NCBI GenBank assembly: GCA_937911845.1
Contig: CALDQF010000392.1
Location: forward strand, 1-7,396
Origin: an uncultured Phycisphaera sp.
Lineage (GTDB): Bacteria > Planctomycetota > Phycisphaerae > Phycisphaerales > SM1A02
Length of the DNA stretch: 7,396 nt
Reading direction: 5' to 3'
The notes below the pieces were generated by a model, which searched no databases, was not told the DNA's origin, and was given only the letters and a program-made list of their open reading frames with translations. Positions 1-6,043 of this stretch are shown here, one piece after another. Within the stretch, counting starts at the first letter, position 1. Each line of letters begins with the position of its first letter. The position numbers were made by a program, and so were the translations under genes.

Positions 1-2374
1 ATGACCGTCCGGCCCGTCCCGCTTCGAGGCGATGCAAGAACACGATCTCTTCACCCCATTCGCGCACCAGAACGTGCAAGTTCTTGACTCCGCTTCGGGT
101 GTCGGCCAAATCAGTCAATTCGTGGTAATGGGTGGCGAACAAAGTCCGCGCGCCCAAGTCGGCCAAGTGTTCGGCGATCGACCAAGCAAGGGCCAAACCA
201 TCAAGGGTGCTGGTGCCGCGGCCGATCTCATCCAATACAACCAACGAGTGCGGCGTGGCGGCGTGCAGGATGGAAGCCGTTTCGGTCATTTCCACCATGA
301 ACGTAGAGCGACCTGCGTGCAATTCGTCACTGGCGCCTATTCGAGTCAGGATGCGGTCGCATCGGCCAATGGTGGCCGAGGTGGCGGGAACATACGCGCC
401 AGCATGGGCCAGAAGGGTGAGCAGGGCGGCGGTTCGAATGGCCGTGCTTTTGCCCGCCATGTTTGGCCCCGTGACCAACGCCAAACCGGGCTCACTTCCG
501 CCGAGTTTGACATCGATGGGAACAAATTCAGCCCCCAGCAGTCGATCTAACACTGGATGGCGTGCGCCCACCAGATCGCACTCCGGAGATTCAATCATGT
601 TCGGTCGGATCGAACCATCCCGTCGGGCCGTGGCGGCGAACATGGTGTCAACATCGACCTCTGCGATCAGCGCGGCCGCCGCATTCAAGTGATTCGCTAC
701 CGCGTTCACTTGCAGAATGCACTGGTCAAACAGTTCTTGTTCCCGTTTGATGGCTCGTTCGCCGGCGGTGAGGACTTTTTCTTCCCAAGCCTTGAGTTCT
801 TCGGTGATGTAGCGCTCGCTGTTGCGAAGTGTTTGCTTACGCACCCAGTGCGAAGGCACCTTCTCACGGTGCGTGTTGGTGACTTCGATGCCGTACCCAA
901 ACACACGGTTGAACATCACCCGTAATGAAGGGATGTCGTATTGCTCTGAGAGTTCTTGTTGGTACTTGGTTAGCCAGACGCCGGCATCCCGTTCGAGGGT
1001 GCGTGCTTCATCCAGTTCTTCGTCGACGCCATCGCGAAACAGTCCGCCTTCTCTGAGGTGCTGCGGGGGCTCGTCGACGAAGGACTCTGCAAATTGTTCG
1101 CGGAGTGCTTGCAGCTGTGCAATCGCTGCGGCAAGGGCTTTGGCCACTTCCACAAACCCCTTTTGGGGCAGAGCGATCGTGGAAGCCGCCTGCAGGGTGT
1201 GTCCGAGGGCAGCTAGATCACGCGGTGTGGCCCGACCCAACCCGGATCGAGCAGCAATTCGAGGCAGATCTGAAATGTTCCCCATCTGCTGGCGCAGACC
1301 GGAAAGGTCAAACGCTGGGTCCAGCAACGATTCCACCCGGTTGTGGGCGTTGTTGATGTCGGACAAATTTCCGTACGGGCGGCAGCAGCGATCACGCAAG
1401 GCCCGCCGGCCCATGGGGCTGCGGGGGCGTTCGAAGGTGGACAAGAGTGAGCCTTCGGCGGACCCGGCCCGGTTGGTTCGCTCAATTTCCAGGGCCGCCA
1501 ACGCCACTGCATCCAACCGGAGTCGCCCGTGCGAGGTGATGATTTGAGGGGGACGCAAGTGACCAAGCTTGGCGGAGCGGTCACCGGCCGACTCGGGATC
1601 TTGCGTGCTTTGAATGGCCCGCAACAATCCTCCAGCGGCGGCGATGGCCGCATCTTCCGTGAGGCCAAATCCTGCCAGATCGGTGATACCGAACTGCCGT
1701 TCCAGGAGCCGCCGGGCTTCATCCACCCCGCAGGTCCACGCCGGGACCGTTCCGGGATGGATCCCCAACAGTCGCAAGGCCGAGACTTCGGGATCCTCAT
1801 TAGGAGCAATCGGAAGCAGCAACTCTTGGACCCCCAAGCGTCGAGCCACGGCTGGGGTTTCCTCAGATTGACATGGGTGAAGCTCAAAGCGTCCGGTCGA
1901 GACGTCCGCAACGGCGAGATAGGCTCCAGAGTGCAGGCCAAGAAGGTTGTCTTTTCCCGCATCAAGAAGGGCCTCATCGGTGACGGTTCCTGGAGTCAGG
2001 ATTCGGGTCACGCCACGTTTGACCACGCCTTTGGCTTCCTTGGGGTTTTCAAGTTGGTCGACCACCGCACATCGCCAGCCCTCTTCGAGCATGGTCGCCA
2101 GATATCCCTCGAGAGCGTGGTAAGGAATCCCGGCCATGGGGACGCCTTCGGACCGTTGGGTCAGGGTGATTCCTAGAACTCGGTGTGTGATTTCGGCGTC
2201 GTCGTGGAAGAGTTCATAGAAATCTCCCATACGGAAGAAGAGGATGCACTCGGGGTGTTGAGATTTGATTTCAAACCATTGCTGCATGGCCGGGGTTTGC
2301 TTGCCCGCCGCGGCCGCAGCTTGTGCTTCCGAAACGGGAATCGGTCCGGCGGTCGGATCAAGGGTGATTTCCAC
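1..2374 (-). CDS. mutS: DNA mismatch repair ATPase MutS (3' end beyond the left edge)
   Basis: MutS recognises base mismatches and small loops in newly replicated DNA and, with ATP, recruits the downstream repair factors (MutL family). The minus-strand frame is open without a stop from position 2374 to the left edge, giving 791 residues. Numbering from the GTG at 2374, the mismatch-reading loop GDFYELF is at about 50-56, with the Phe and Glu (F52, E54) that contact the mispaired base. It is followed by LGITLTQRSEGVPMAGIPYH. The ATPase domain shows Walker A TGPNMAGKST at 635-644, Walker B/signature LDEIGRGTST around 714-723 and ATHYHEL at 747-753. The visible part ends in HRLEAGRAGRS, matching the family's HRL..G.A..SYGI segment, so about 70-110 C-terminal residues are missing because of the window edge. 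The start is uncertain. The family motif TPxMQQ lies 26 residues in, so the ATG at 2287 (the M of MQQ) would cut the protein inside it. GTG 2374 is the only other usual start before the upstream stop at 2420-2422. No Shine-Dalgarno is visible at either site. The extra N-terminus is Ala/Pro-rich. Identity is very secure; the start is not. Confidence 0.97.
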   Translation of the reverse strand, partial: MEITLDPTAGPIPVSEAQAAAAAGKQTPAMQQWFEIKSQHPECILFFRMGDFYELFHDDAEITHRVLGITLTQRSEGVPMAGIPYHALEGYLATMLEEGWRCAVVDQLENPKEAKGVVKRGVTRILTPGTVTDEALLDAGKDNLLGLHSGAYLAVADVSTGRFELHPCQSEETPAVARRLGVQELLLPIAPNEDPEVSALRLLGIHPGTVPAWTCGVDEARRLLERQFGITDLAGFGLTEDAAIAAAGGLLRAIQSTQDPESAGDRSAKLGHLRPPQIITSHGRLRLDAVALAALEIERTNRAGSAEGSLLSTFERPRSPMGRRALRDRCCRPYGNLSDINNAHNRVESLLDPAFDLSGLRQQMGNISDLPRIAARSGLGRATPRDLAALGHTLQAASTIALPQKGFVEVAKALAAAIAQLQALREQFAESFVDEPPQHLREGGLFRDGVDEELDEARTLERDAGVWLTKYQQELSEQYDIPSLRVMFNRVFGYGIEVTNTHREKVPSHWVRKQTLRNSERYITEELKAWEEKVLTAGERAIKREQELFDQCILQVNAVANHLNAAAALIAEVDVDTMFAATARRDGSIRPNMIESPECDLVGARHPVLDRLLGAEFVPIDVKLGGSEPGLALVTGPNMAGKSTAIRTAALLTLLAHAGAYVPATSATIGRCDRILTRIGASDELHAGRSTFMVEMTETASILHAATPHSLVVLDEIGRGTSTLDGLALAWSIAEHLADLGARTLFATHYHELTDLADTRSGVKNLHVLVREWGEEIVFLHRLEAGRAGRS

Positions 2375-2614
2375 CGGTGGGGGTGCAGATGTTGTGGCTT
2401 GTCTTTCGATGGCAGAATCCTACGAAAAAGGGAACCATCGGTTGGTCGTCCCCAGTGACGTCTGGTTGATGCTTGGTGGATTCACGTGCGGGGTTTTCGT
2501 CCCAAATCTCTCTTCCGACCGGGGCACCACCCATCACAGGGCAGGAGCCCAAATTGGACGGCCGCGGCCTTTGTTGCGCGGATGCTCTCTCCCATGTGGG
2601 TAGAATCCCCCCTT
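2375..2614. promoter_or_regulatory. Divergent intergenic region between mutS and the small ORF-ileS unit
   Basis: This 240-base stretch must hold the promoters of two divergent units: mutS leftward, and the small ORF with ileS rightward. Short open frames cross it on both strands, but they resemble no family and lack ribosome binding sites, so I regard it as non-coding. A perfect 10-base palindrome, CCACCGGTGG (2371-2380), straddles the proposed GTG start of mutS. A -10-like TAGAAT lies at 2601-2606. I could not find a convincing -35/-10 pair for mutS, nor a riboswitch, T-box or rho-independent terminator. That the region is the shared control region follows from gene orientation, not from recognised sites. 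Confidence 0.55.
2601..2606 (+). promoter_or_regulatory. Possible -10 element for the small ORF-ileS unit
   Basis: TAGAAT differs from the sigma-70 consensus TATAAT at one position and ends nine bases before the ATG at 2615. Transcription from it would begin at about 2612-2615, giving an almost or completely leaderless mRNA. This would fit the absence of a Shine-Dalgarno before that ATG. No -35 box is seen at the normal 16-18 base spacing (TTGCGC at 2574-2579 is 21 bases away). This could be chance. Confidence 0.22.
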
Positions 2615-2809
2615 ATGCCTGATTCACCTATCAAAGTCGAAAAAGTACTTGCGGAATTGAACCGACTCCGAACCGATCTGGACAAGGATCCAACCGATCC
2701 GGAGTGGTTCGCCCTGCATCACGCGTTCTGTTTCGTTTCGTACAAAATTGGTGAATTCCAAGCCTATTTGGACGAGACGGTTAAGCCTGGCGAGCACCCG
2801 AAGGATTAA
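2615..2809 (+). CDS. Unrecognised 64-residue protein directly upstream of ileS
   Basis: I do not recognise this protein. It is small and soluble, with no signal peptide or membrane segment. It looks like two helices: residues 5-24 (IKVEKVLAELNRLRTDLDK, regular hydrophobic spacing) and about 29-56 (PEWFALHHAFCFVSYKIGEF and onward, rich in aromatics). A PTDP turn joins them, and the C-terminal tail is charged (PGEHPKD). The core of helix 2 has Trp, Phe, His-His and a lone Cys39, too few clustered ligands to suggest a metal site. The stop codon is three bases before the ileS ATG, and the ileS ribosome binding site lies inside the last codons of this ORF, so the two are probably co-transcribed and translationally coupled. 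The start is a choice. The frame stays open upstream, with ATG at 2594 (seven residues longer) and GTG at 2486. I chose 2615 because the residues before it look like translated intergenic DNA. No Shine-Dalgarno precedes any of these starts. That it is a real gene is inferred from its position and protein-like composition. Confidence 0.7.
   Translation: MPDSPIKVEKVLAELNRLRTDLDKDPTDPEWFALHHAFCFVSYKIGEFQAYLDETVKPGEHPKD
2801..2805 (+). promoter_or_regulatory. Ribosome binding site of ileS
   Basis: AAGGA, followed by seven bases and then the ATG at 2813, is a good Shine-Dalgarno and supports that start. It lies within the last codons of the upstream small ORF, so ribosomes ending there would pass over it, as expected for translational coupling. 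Confidence 0.65.
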
Positions 2810-2812
2810 GGC

Positions 2813-5623
2813 ATGAGCGACGCACCCTCCCCCAAAAAGAGAAAGTGGAAAGACACACTCCACCTGCCCAAGACAGACTTCGCCATGCGGGCTGGTCTTG
2901 CCACCAAAGAGCCAACGTCGGTGGCCCGATGGGCCGAGATCAATCTCGCCGAAAAACTGCGCGAGGCTCGTTCGGCCGCGGAGCCATTTGTGTTCCACGA
3001 TGGTCCTCCCTTCGCCAACGGCAACTTGCACTTGGGGCACCTGCTCAACAAGGTGTTGAAGGATTTTGTGGTGCGCTCTCGTTTGATGCAGGGGCACCAA
3101 GTGACCTTCGTGCCAGGGTGGGATTGCCATGGTTTGCCTATCGAGCACAAGGTGATGACCAACTTGGTGGAAGCGGGCCGCGGTGAAGCATTGGCCGCGA
3201 TGGGGGAGGACGAGCGTCGACTGTTGGTTCGAAAAGAATGCCAAGCGTTCGCCAAGAAGTTCGTGGAGATCCAGTCCGGCCAAATGGCCCGACTTTTGAC
3301 CCACGCCGAATACGACGCGCCGTACCTCACCATGGACCCGTCGTACGAAAAAGTTGTTCTGGAAGGCTTCGCCGATTTGGTGGACCAAGGTTTGGTGACC
3401 CGTCGGCACAAACCAGTGCACTGGTCCATCGCCAACGAGACGGCATTGGCTGAAGCCGAACTTGAATACCAAGATCGGGAAGATTTGTCCGTCTATGTCG
3501 ACTTTGTGGCGTGCGATGCTGACGCGGTTGCTGCTGCATTTCAATGCGAATTGGAGCAAAAGCCTTCGTTCACCATATGGACCACCACACCGTGGACCTT
3601 ACCGGCGAACTTGGCCATCGCGGTGCACGAACGCTTCCGCTACGCCTTGTGCCAGATGGACGGCAACCTTGCGATTTTGGCTTCGGATCTGGCGGCCAAG
3701 GTCGCCGAGAAAGCCGGCGTCTCCTGTGAGATCCTTGCGGAGTGCGATGGTTCGGCCTTGGTTGGCTTGACGTATGAGCACCCGTTCTGCGATCGCCATG
3801 GACGCGTGGTGACCGCGGACTACGTCACGCTGGAAGACGGCACTGGTCTGGTGCACACGGCTCCAGGGCATGGTGCCGAGGATTACCAGACTGGTTTGCG
3901 TGAAGGTCTCGACGCCTATTGCCCGGTACTTGGTGATGGCACCTACGACGACACCGTTCCGCAGTGGTTGGTCGGGATGTCGATTTGGGATGCCAACGAA
4001 AACGTGACCGAACACCTGCGTGAACAAGGCCACTTGTTGCACGCCGAGCGTTTTATGCACTCGTATCCTCACGATTGGCGGAGCAAAACCCCGGTGATCT
4101 TCCGCGCGACAGAACAGTGGTTTGTCGGGGTGGATGAGCCCACCAAGCGTGACGAAAAGTCATTGCGCCAGCTGGCCCTCGATTCTATTGATGGCATCCA
4201 ATTCTTTCCCGAGTGGGGACGCAACCGCTTCCGCGGCATGTTGGAAAGCCGTCCGGATTGGTGCTTGTCACGGCAACGGGCGTGGGGGCTGCCGATCCCC
4301 GCCTTCCGCGACGCCAATGGTGCGGTTCTGATGACCGGTGCCTCGGTGCGAGCCGTTTCGGCCGTCTTTGGGGAAAAGGGTTCCGACGCTTGGTTTGCCT
4401 GCACTCCAGAAGAATTGTTGGCCGGCTGGGACGCTTCAAGCGATCCGGAGGCGCCCGCCGATCTTGACGTGGCCACCCTTGAGAAAACCTACGACATCTT
4501 CGACGTCTGGATGGAATCTGGTTCTTCCTGGAACGCGGTCATGCGGGCTCGGGGCATCGGGTACCCCATTGATTTGTACCTCGAAGGGTCTGACCAACAC
4601 CGGGGCTGGTTCCAGCTTTCGTTGTTGCCCGCACTGGGTGTCACCGGCGTAGCGCCGTACAAAGCCATCCTGACCCACGGCTTCATGGTCGACAAAGACG
4701 GTCGCAAGATGAGCAAGTCGGGAGGCAACGCCCTCGCGGTCGAGGGACTGGTCGAGGAGTTTGGTGCGGACGTCTGCCGCTGGTGGGTCCTGTCGCTGCC
4801 CTTCGAGAACGACATCAAGGTCGACCTCTCGTTCTTTGACGTGGCCGGGGAGTCTTATCGCAAGATCCGAAACACCATTCGGTTCTTGATTGGCAACCTC
4901 CACGGCATGACCTCGGCCGAAGCATCGGCCTTGGGTGACCCGCCATCCACCTCCATTGATGCTTGGCTTCTGGGCGAGACCGCCATGCTTCGCGAACGGG
5001 TGGAAGCGGCGTGGTCGGAATATGCTTTCCGCCGCGCCCATCAGCTGTTGTATGACTTCTGCAACGACACGGTTTCAGCGGTGCACGCGGTGGCGGTCAA
5101 AGATCGTCTGTACTGCGATGCCGCGGACTCGCCGCGACGGCAAGCCACCCGATCCACGATGCGCCGTGTGGTGGATGTTCTTTTGCGGCTGCTTGCCCCC
5201 ATGTTGCCTCACACCACCGACGAAGCGTGGCGAACTTTGGAAGGTGAGGACGCTTGCTTGGCGATGGAAGCCATGCCGAGCCCGTTCTCGGTCGAAGTGC
5301 ATTCGGAATGGTCAAAAGTCATGGACCTTCGGAACGACGTGCTAACAGCCTTAGAGCAAGCCAAAGAACACGGTGTTGAGAACGCCATGGACGCGGGTGT
5401 CATCTTGCCCGATCCAGATGGCTCGCTTGCCCCCTTTGCCGATGAATTGGCCGATCTCTTCGGCGTCAGTCGGTGTGCGTTGTCCACGGAAGGCTCGATC
5501 GAGATCCAAGATCTGCGTGAAGAGCCTCGTTGTGACCGAAGTCGCAAGCGTGATGGCACAGTTCGGGAACGCGAGGAGGGCGTATTCCTCAGCGACCGAG
5601 ACGCGGCTGCGGTTGGTCTTTGA
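2813..5623 (+). CDS. ileS: Isoleucyl-tRNA synthetase, bacterial IleS1 type, complete
   Basis: This cytoplasmic class Ia synthetase joins isoleucine to tRNA-Ile using ATP and hydrolyses mischarged valine. The 936 residues match the usual bacterial length (E. coli about 938). In order it shows: the N-terminal DTLHLPKTDFAMRA segment; PFANGNLHLGH with the ATP-binding HLGH at 73-76; PGWDCHGLPIE at 101-111; the editing (CP1) domain with TTTPWTLPAN from 257 and GTGLVHTAPGHG at 343-354 followed by AEDY; RPDWCLSRQRAWGLP; LEGSDQHRGWF; and KMSKS at 632-636 in GRKMSKSGGN. A helical anticodon-binding domain follows. HLGH plus KMSKSGGN fit IleS1, not the eukaryote-like, mupirocin-resistant IleS2. Two oddities: DVWMESG at 564-570 where DVWFDSG is common, and a C-terminus with only one of the four expected zinc cysteines (C907 in PRCDRS), ending LSDRDAAAVGL. 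The start ATG has a good ribosome binding site. The gene follows a 64-residue ORF after three bases and converges on the next gene with 21 bases between. I see no T-box leader. Confidence 0.98.
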   Translation: MSDAPSPKKRKWKDTLHLPKTDFAMRAGLATKEPTSVARWAEINLAEKLREARSAAEPFVFHDGPPFANGNLHLGHLLNKVLKDFVVRSRLMQGHQVTFVPGWDCHGLPIEHKVMTNLVEAGRGEALAAMGEDERRLLVRKECQAFAKKFVEIQSGQMARLLTHAEYDAPYLTMDPSYEKVVLEGFADLVDQGLVTRRHKPVHWSIANETALAEAELEYQDREDLSVYVDFVACDADAVAAAFQCELEQKPSFTIWTTTPWTLPANLAIAVHERFRYALCQMDGNLAILASDLAAKVAEKAGVSCEILAECDGSALVGLTYEHPFCDRHGRVVTADYVTLEDGTGLVHTAPGHGAEDYQTGLREGLDAYCPVLGDGTYDDTVPQWLVGMSIWDANENVTEHLREQGHLLHAERFMHSYPHDWRSKTPVIFRATEQWFVGVDEPTKRDEKSLRQLALDSIDGIQFFPEWGRNRFRGMLESRPDWCLSRQRAWGLPIPAFRDANGAVLMTGASVRAVSAVFGEKGSDAWFACTPEELLAGWDASSDPEAPADLDVATLEKTYDIFDVWMESGSSWNAVMRARGIGYPIDLYLEGSDQHRGWFQLSLLPALGVTGVAPYKAILTHGFMVDKDGRKMSKSGGNALAVEGLVEEFGADVCRWWVLSLPFENDIKVDLSFFDVAGESYRKIRNTIRFLIGNLHGMTSAEASALGDPPSTSIDAWLLGETAMLRERVEAAWSEYAFRRAHQLLYDFCNDTVSAVHAVAVKDRLYCDAADSPRRQATRSTMRRVVDVLLRLLAPMLPHTTDEAWRTLEGEDACLAMEAMPSPFSVEVHSEWSKVMDLRNDVLTALEQAKEHGVENAMDAGVILPDPDGSLAPFADELADLFGVSRCALSTEGSIEIQDLREEPRCDRSRKRDGTVREREEGVFLSDRDAAAVGL

Positions 5624-5644
5624 ACACGGAGTTGTAGGGGGCCT

Positions 5645-6028
5645 TCAGCTGACGGGGGAGCCGGCTTTGACAGGCTTGTCCGGCCGCAGAACCACCACAT
5701 CTCGTTCCGTAGGCTTGCCGTCTTCGTCGACATCGTGGATGTCGCTGCCGGCCAAGATCATGCCTTGGGAGATCTCGCCCCGAATGGTTCGAGGTTCCAG
5801 GTTCGCGATGAAGAGCACTTGGGTGCCCACCAGTGATTCGGGCTCGTAGAACGCCTTGATTCCCGCACAGACTTGACGCCCGGCCTCGGTGCCGTCATCC
5901 AACTGGATTCGAAGCAATTTGTCGGCGTTGGGGTGAAGTTCGCAGGCTTTGATGGTGCCAACACGAAGCTCGAGCTTCAGAAATTCATCGAAAGCAATGG
6001 TGGGTTTGGGCTCGCTGGGGGAGGGCAT
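5645..6028 (-). CDS. Stand-alone tRNA-binding OB-fold protein (MetRS C-terminal domain / Trbp111 type)
   Basis: The 127 residues form a single tRNA-binding domain like that fused to the C-terminus of many methionyl-tRNA synthetases, and in free Trbp111 proteins and EMAP II. In this family the domain binds tRNA without strong sequence specificity, usually as a dimer, and raises the tRNA affinity of a partner synthetase. Visible signatures: FDEFLKLELRVGTI at 13-26, HPNADKLLRIQLDDG at 32-46, RQVCAGI at 51-57, PESLVGTQV at 63-71 and IANLEPRTIRGEISQGMILA at 74-93. The closing tail VVLRPDKPVKAGSPVS resembles the end of bacterial MetRS. HPNADKL and SQGMILA fit the MetRS/Trbp111 type better than CsaA. 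The start is well placed: ATG at 6028 has AAAGGA six bases upstream. Because it begins just before the domain, this is a free-standing gene and not a fragment of a longer MetRS. It follows the long unknown gene after 15 bases, probably in one operon, and converges on ileS. Its partner, possibly a MetRS lacking this domain, cannot be seen here. Confidence 0.9.
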   Translation of the reverse strand: MPSPSEPKPTIAFDEFLKLELRVGTIKACELHPNADKLLRIQLDDGTEAGRQVCAGIKAFYEPESLVGTQVLFIANLEPRTIRGEISQGMILAGSDIHDVDEDGKPTERDVVVLRPDKPVKAGSPVS

Positions 6029-6034
6029 GCTTGG

Positions 6035-6040
6035 TCCTTT
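6035..6040 (-). promoter_or_regulatory. Ribosome binding site of the tRNA-binding protein
   Basis: Read on the minus strand, AAAGGA lies six bases before the ATG at 6028 and five bases or fewer after the upstream gene's TGA (6044-6046). It supports the chosen start and read-through expression from the upstream gene. Confidence 0.65.
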
Positions 6041-6043
6041 TGA

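Noticed and set aside
1213..1977. A 254-codon minus-strand frame inside mutS.
   Set aside because: It is a shifted reading of mutS. The true mutS frame runs through the same bases without a stop and carries all the family motifs.
2183..2603. Plus-strand open frames covering the mutS start and the intergenic region.
   Set aside because: They overlap mutS coding sequence, have no ribosome binding site and no protein-like composition.
2375..2812. T-box or other riboswitch controlling ileS.
   Set aside because: No T-box consensus, specifier-loop structure or terminator is visible, and the 64-residue ORF occupies most of the space just before ileS.
2624..3559. A 311-codon open frame on the minus strand opposite the 64-residue ORF and the start of ileS.
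   Set aside because: It lies antisense to ileS, whose identity is certain. Its translation resembles no family, and long antisense frames are expected in GC-rich genes with biased codon use.
5645..5652. Perfect 8-base palindrome TCAGCTGA containing the stop codon of the tRNA-binding gene.
   Set aside because: It is short and occurs once, so chance is the simplest explanation.
5660..5690. A possible hairpin (GCCGG ... GACA-GGCT-TGTC ... CGGC) near the ileS/tRNA-binding gene junction, considered as a terminator.
   Set aside because: It lies inside the C-terminal codons of the tRNA-binding gene, the stem is uneven and no T-run follows on either strand. The 21-base gap itself (5624-5644) holds no hairpin.
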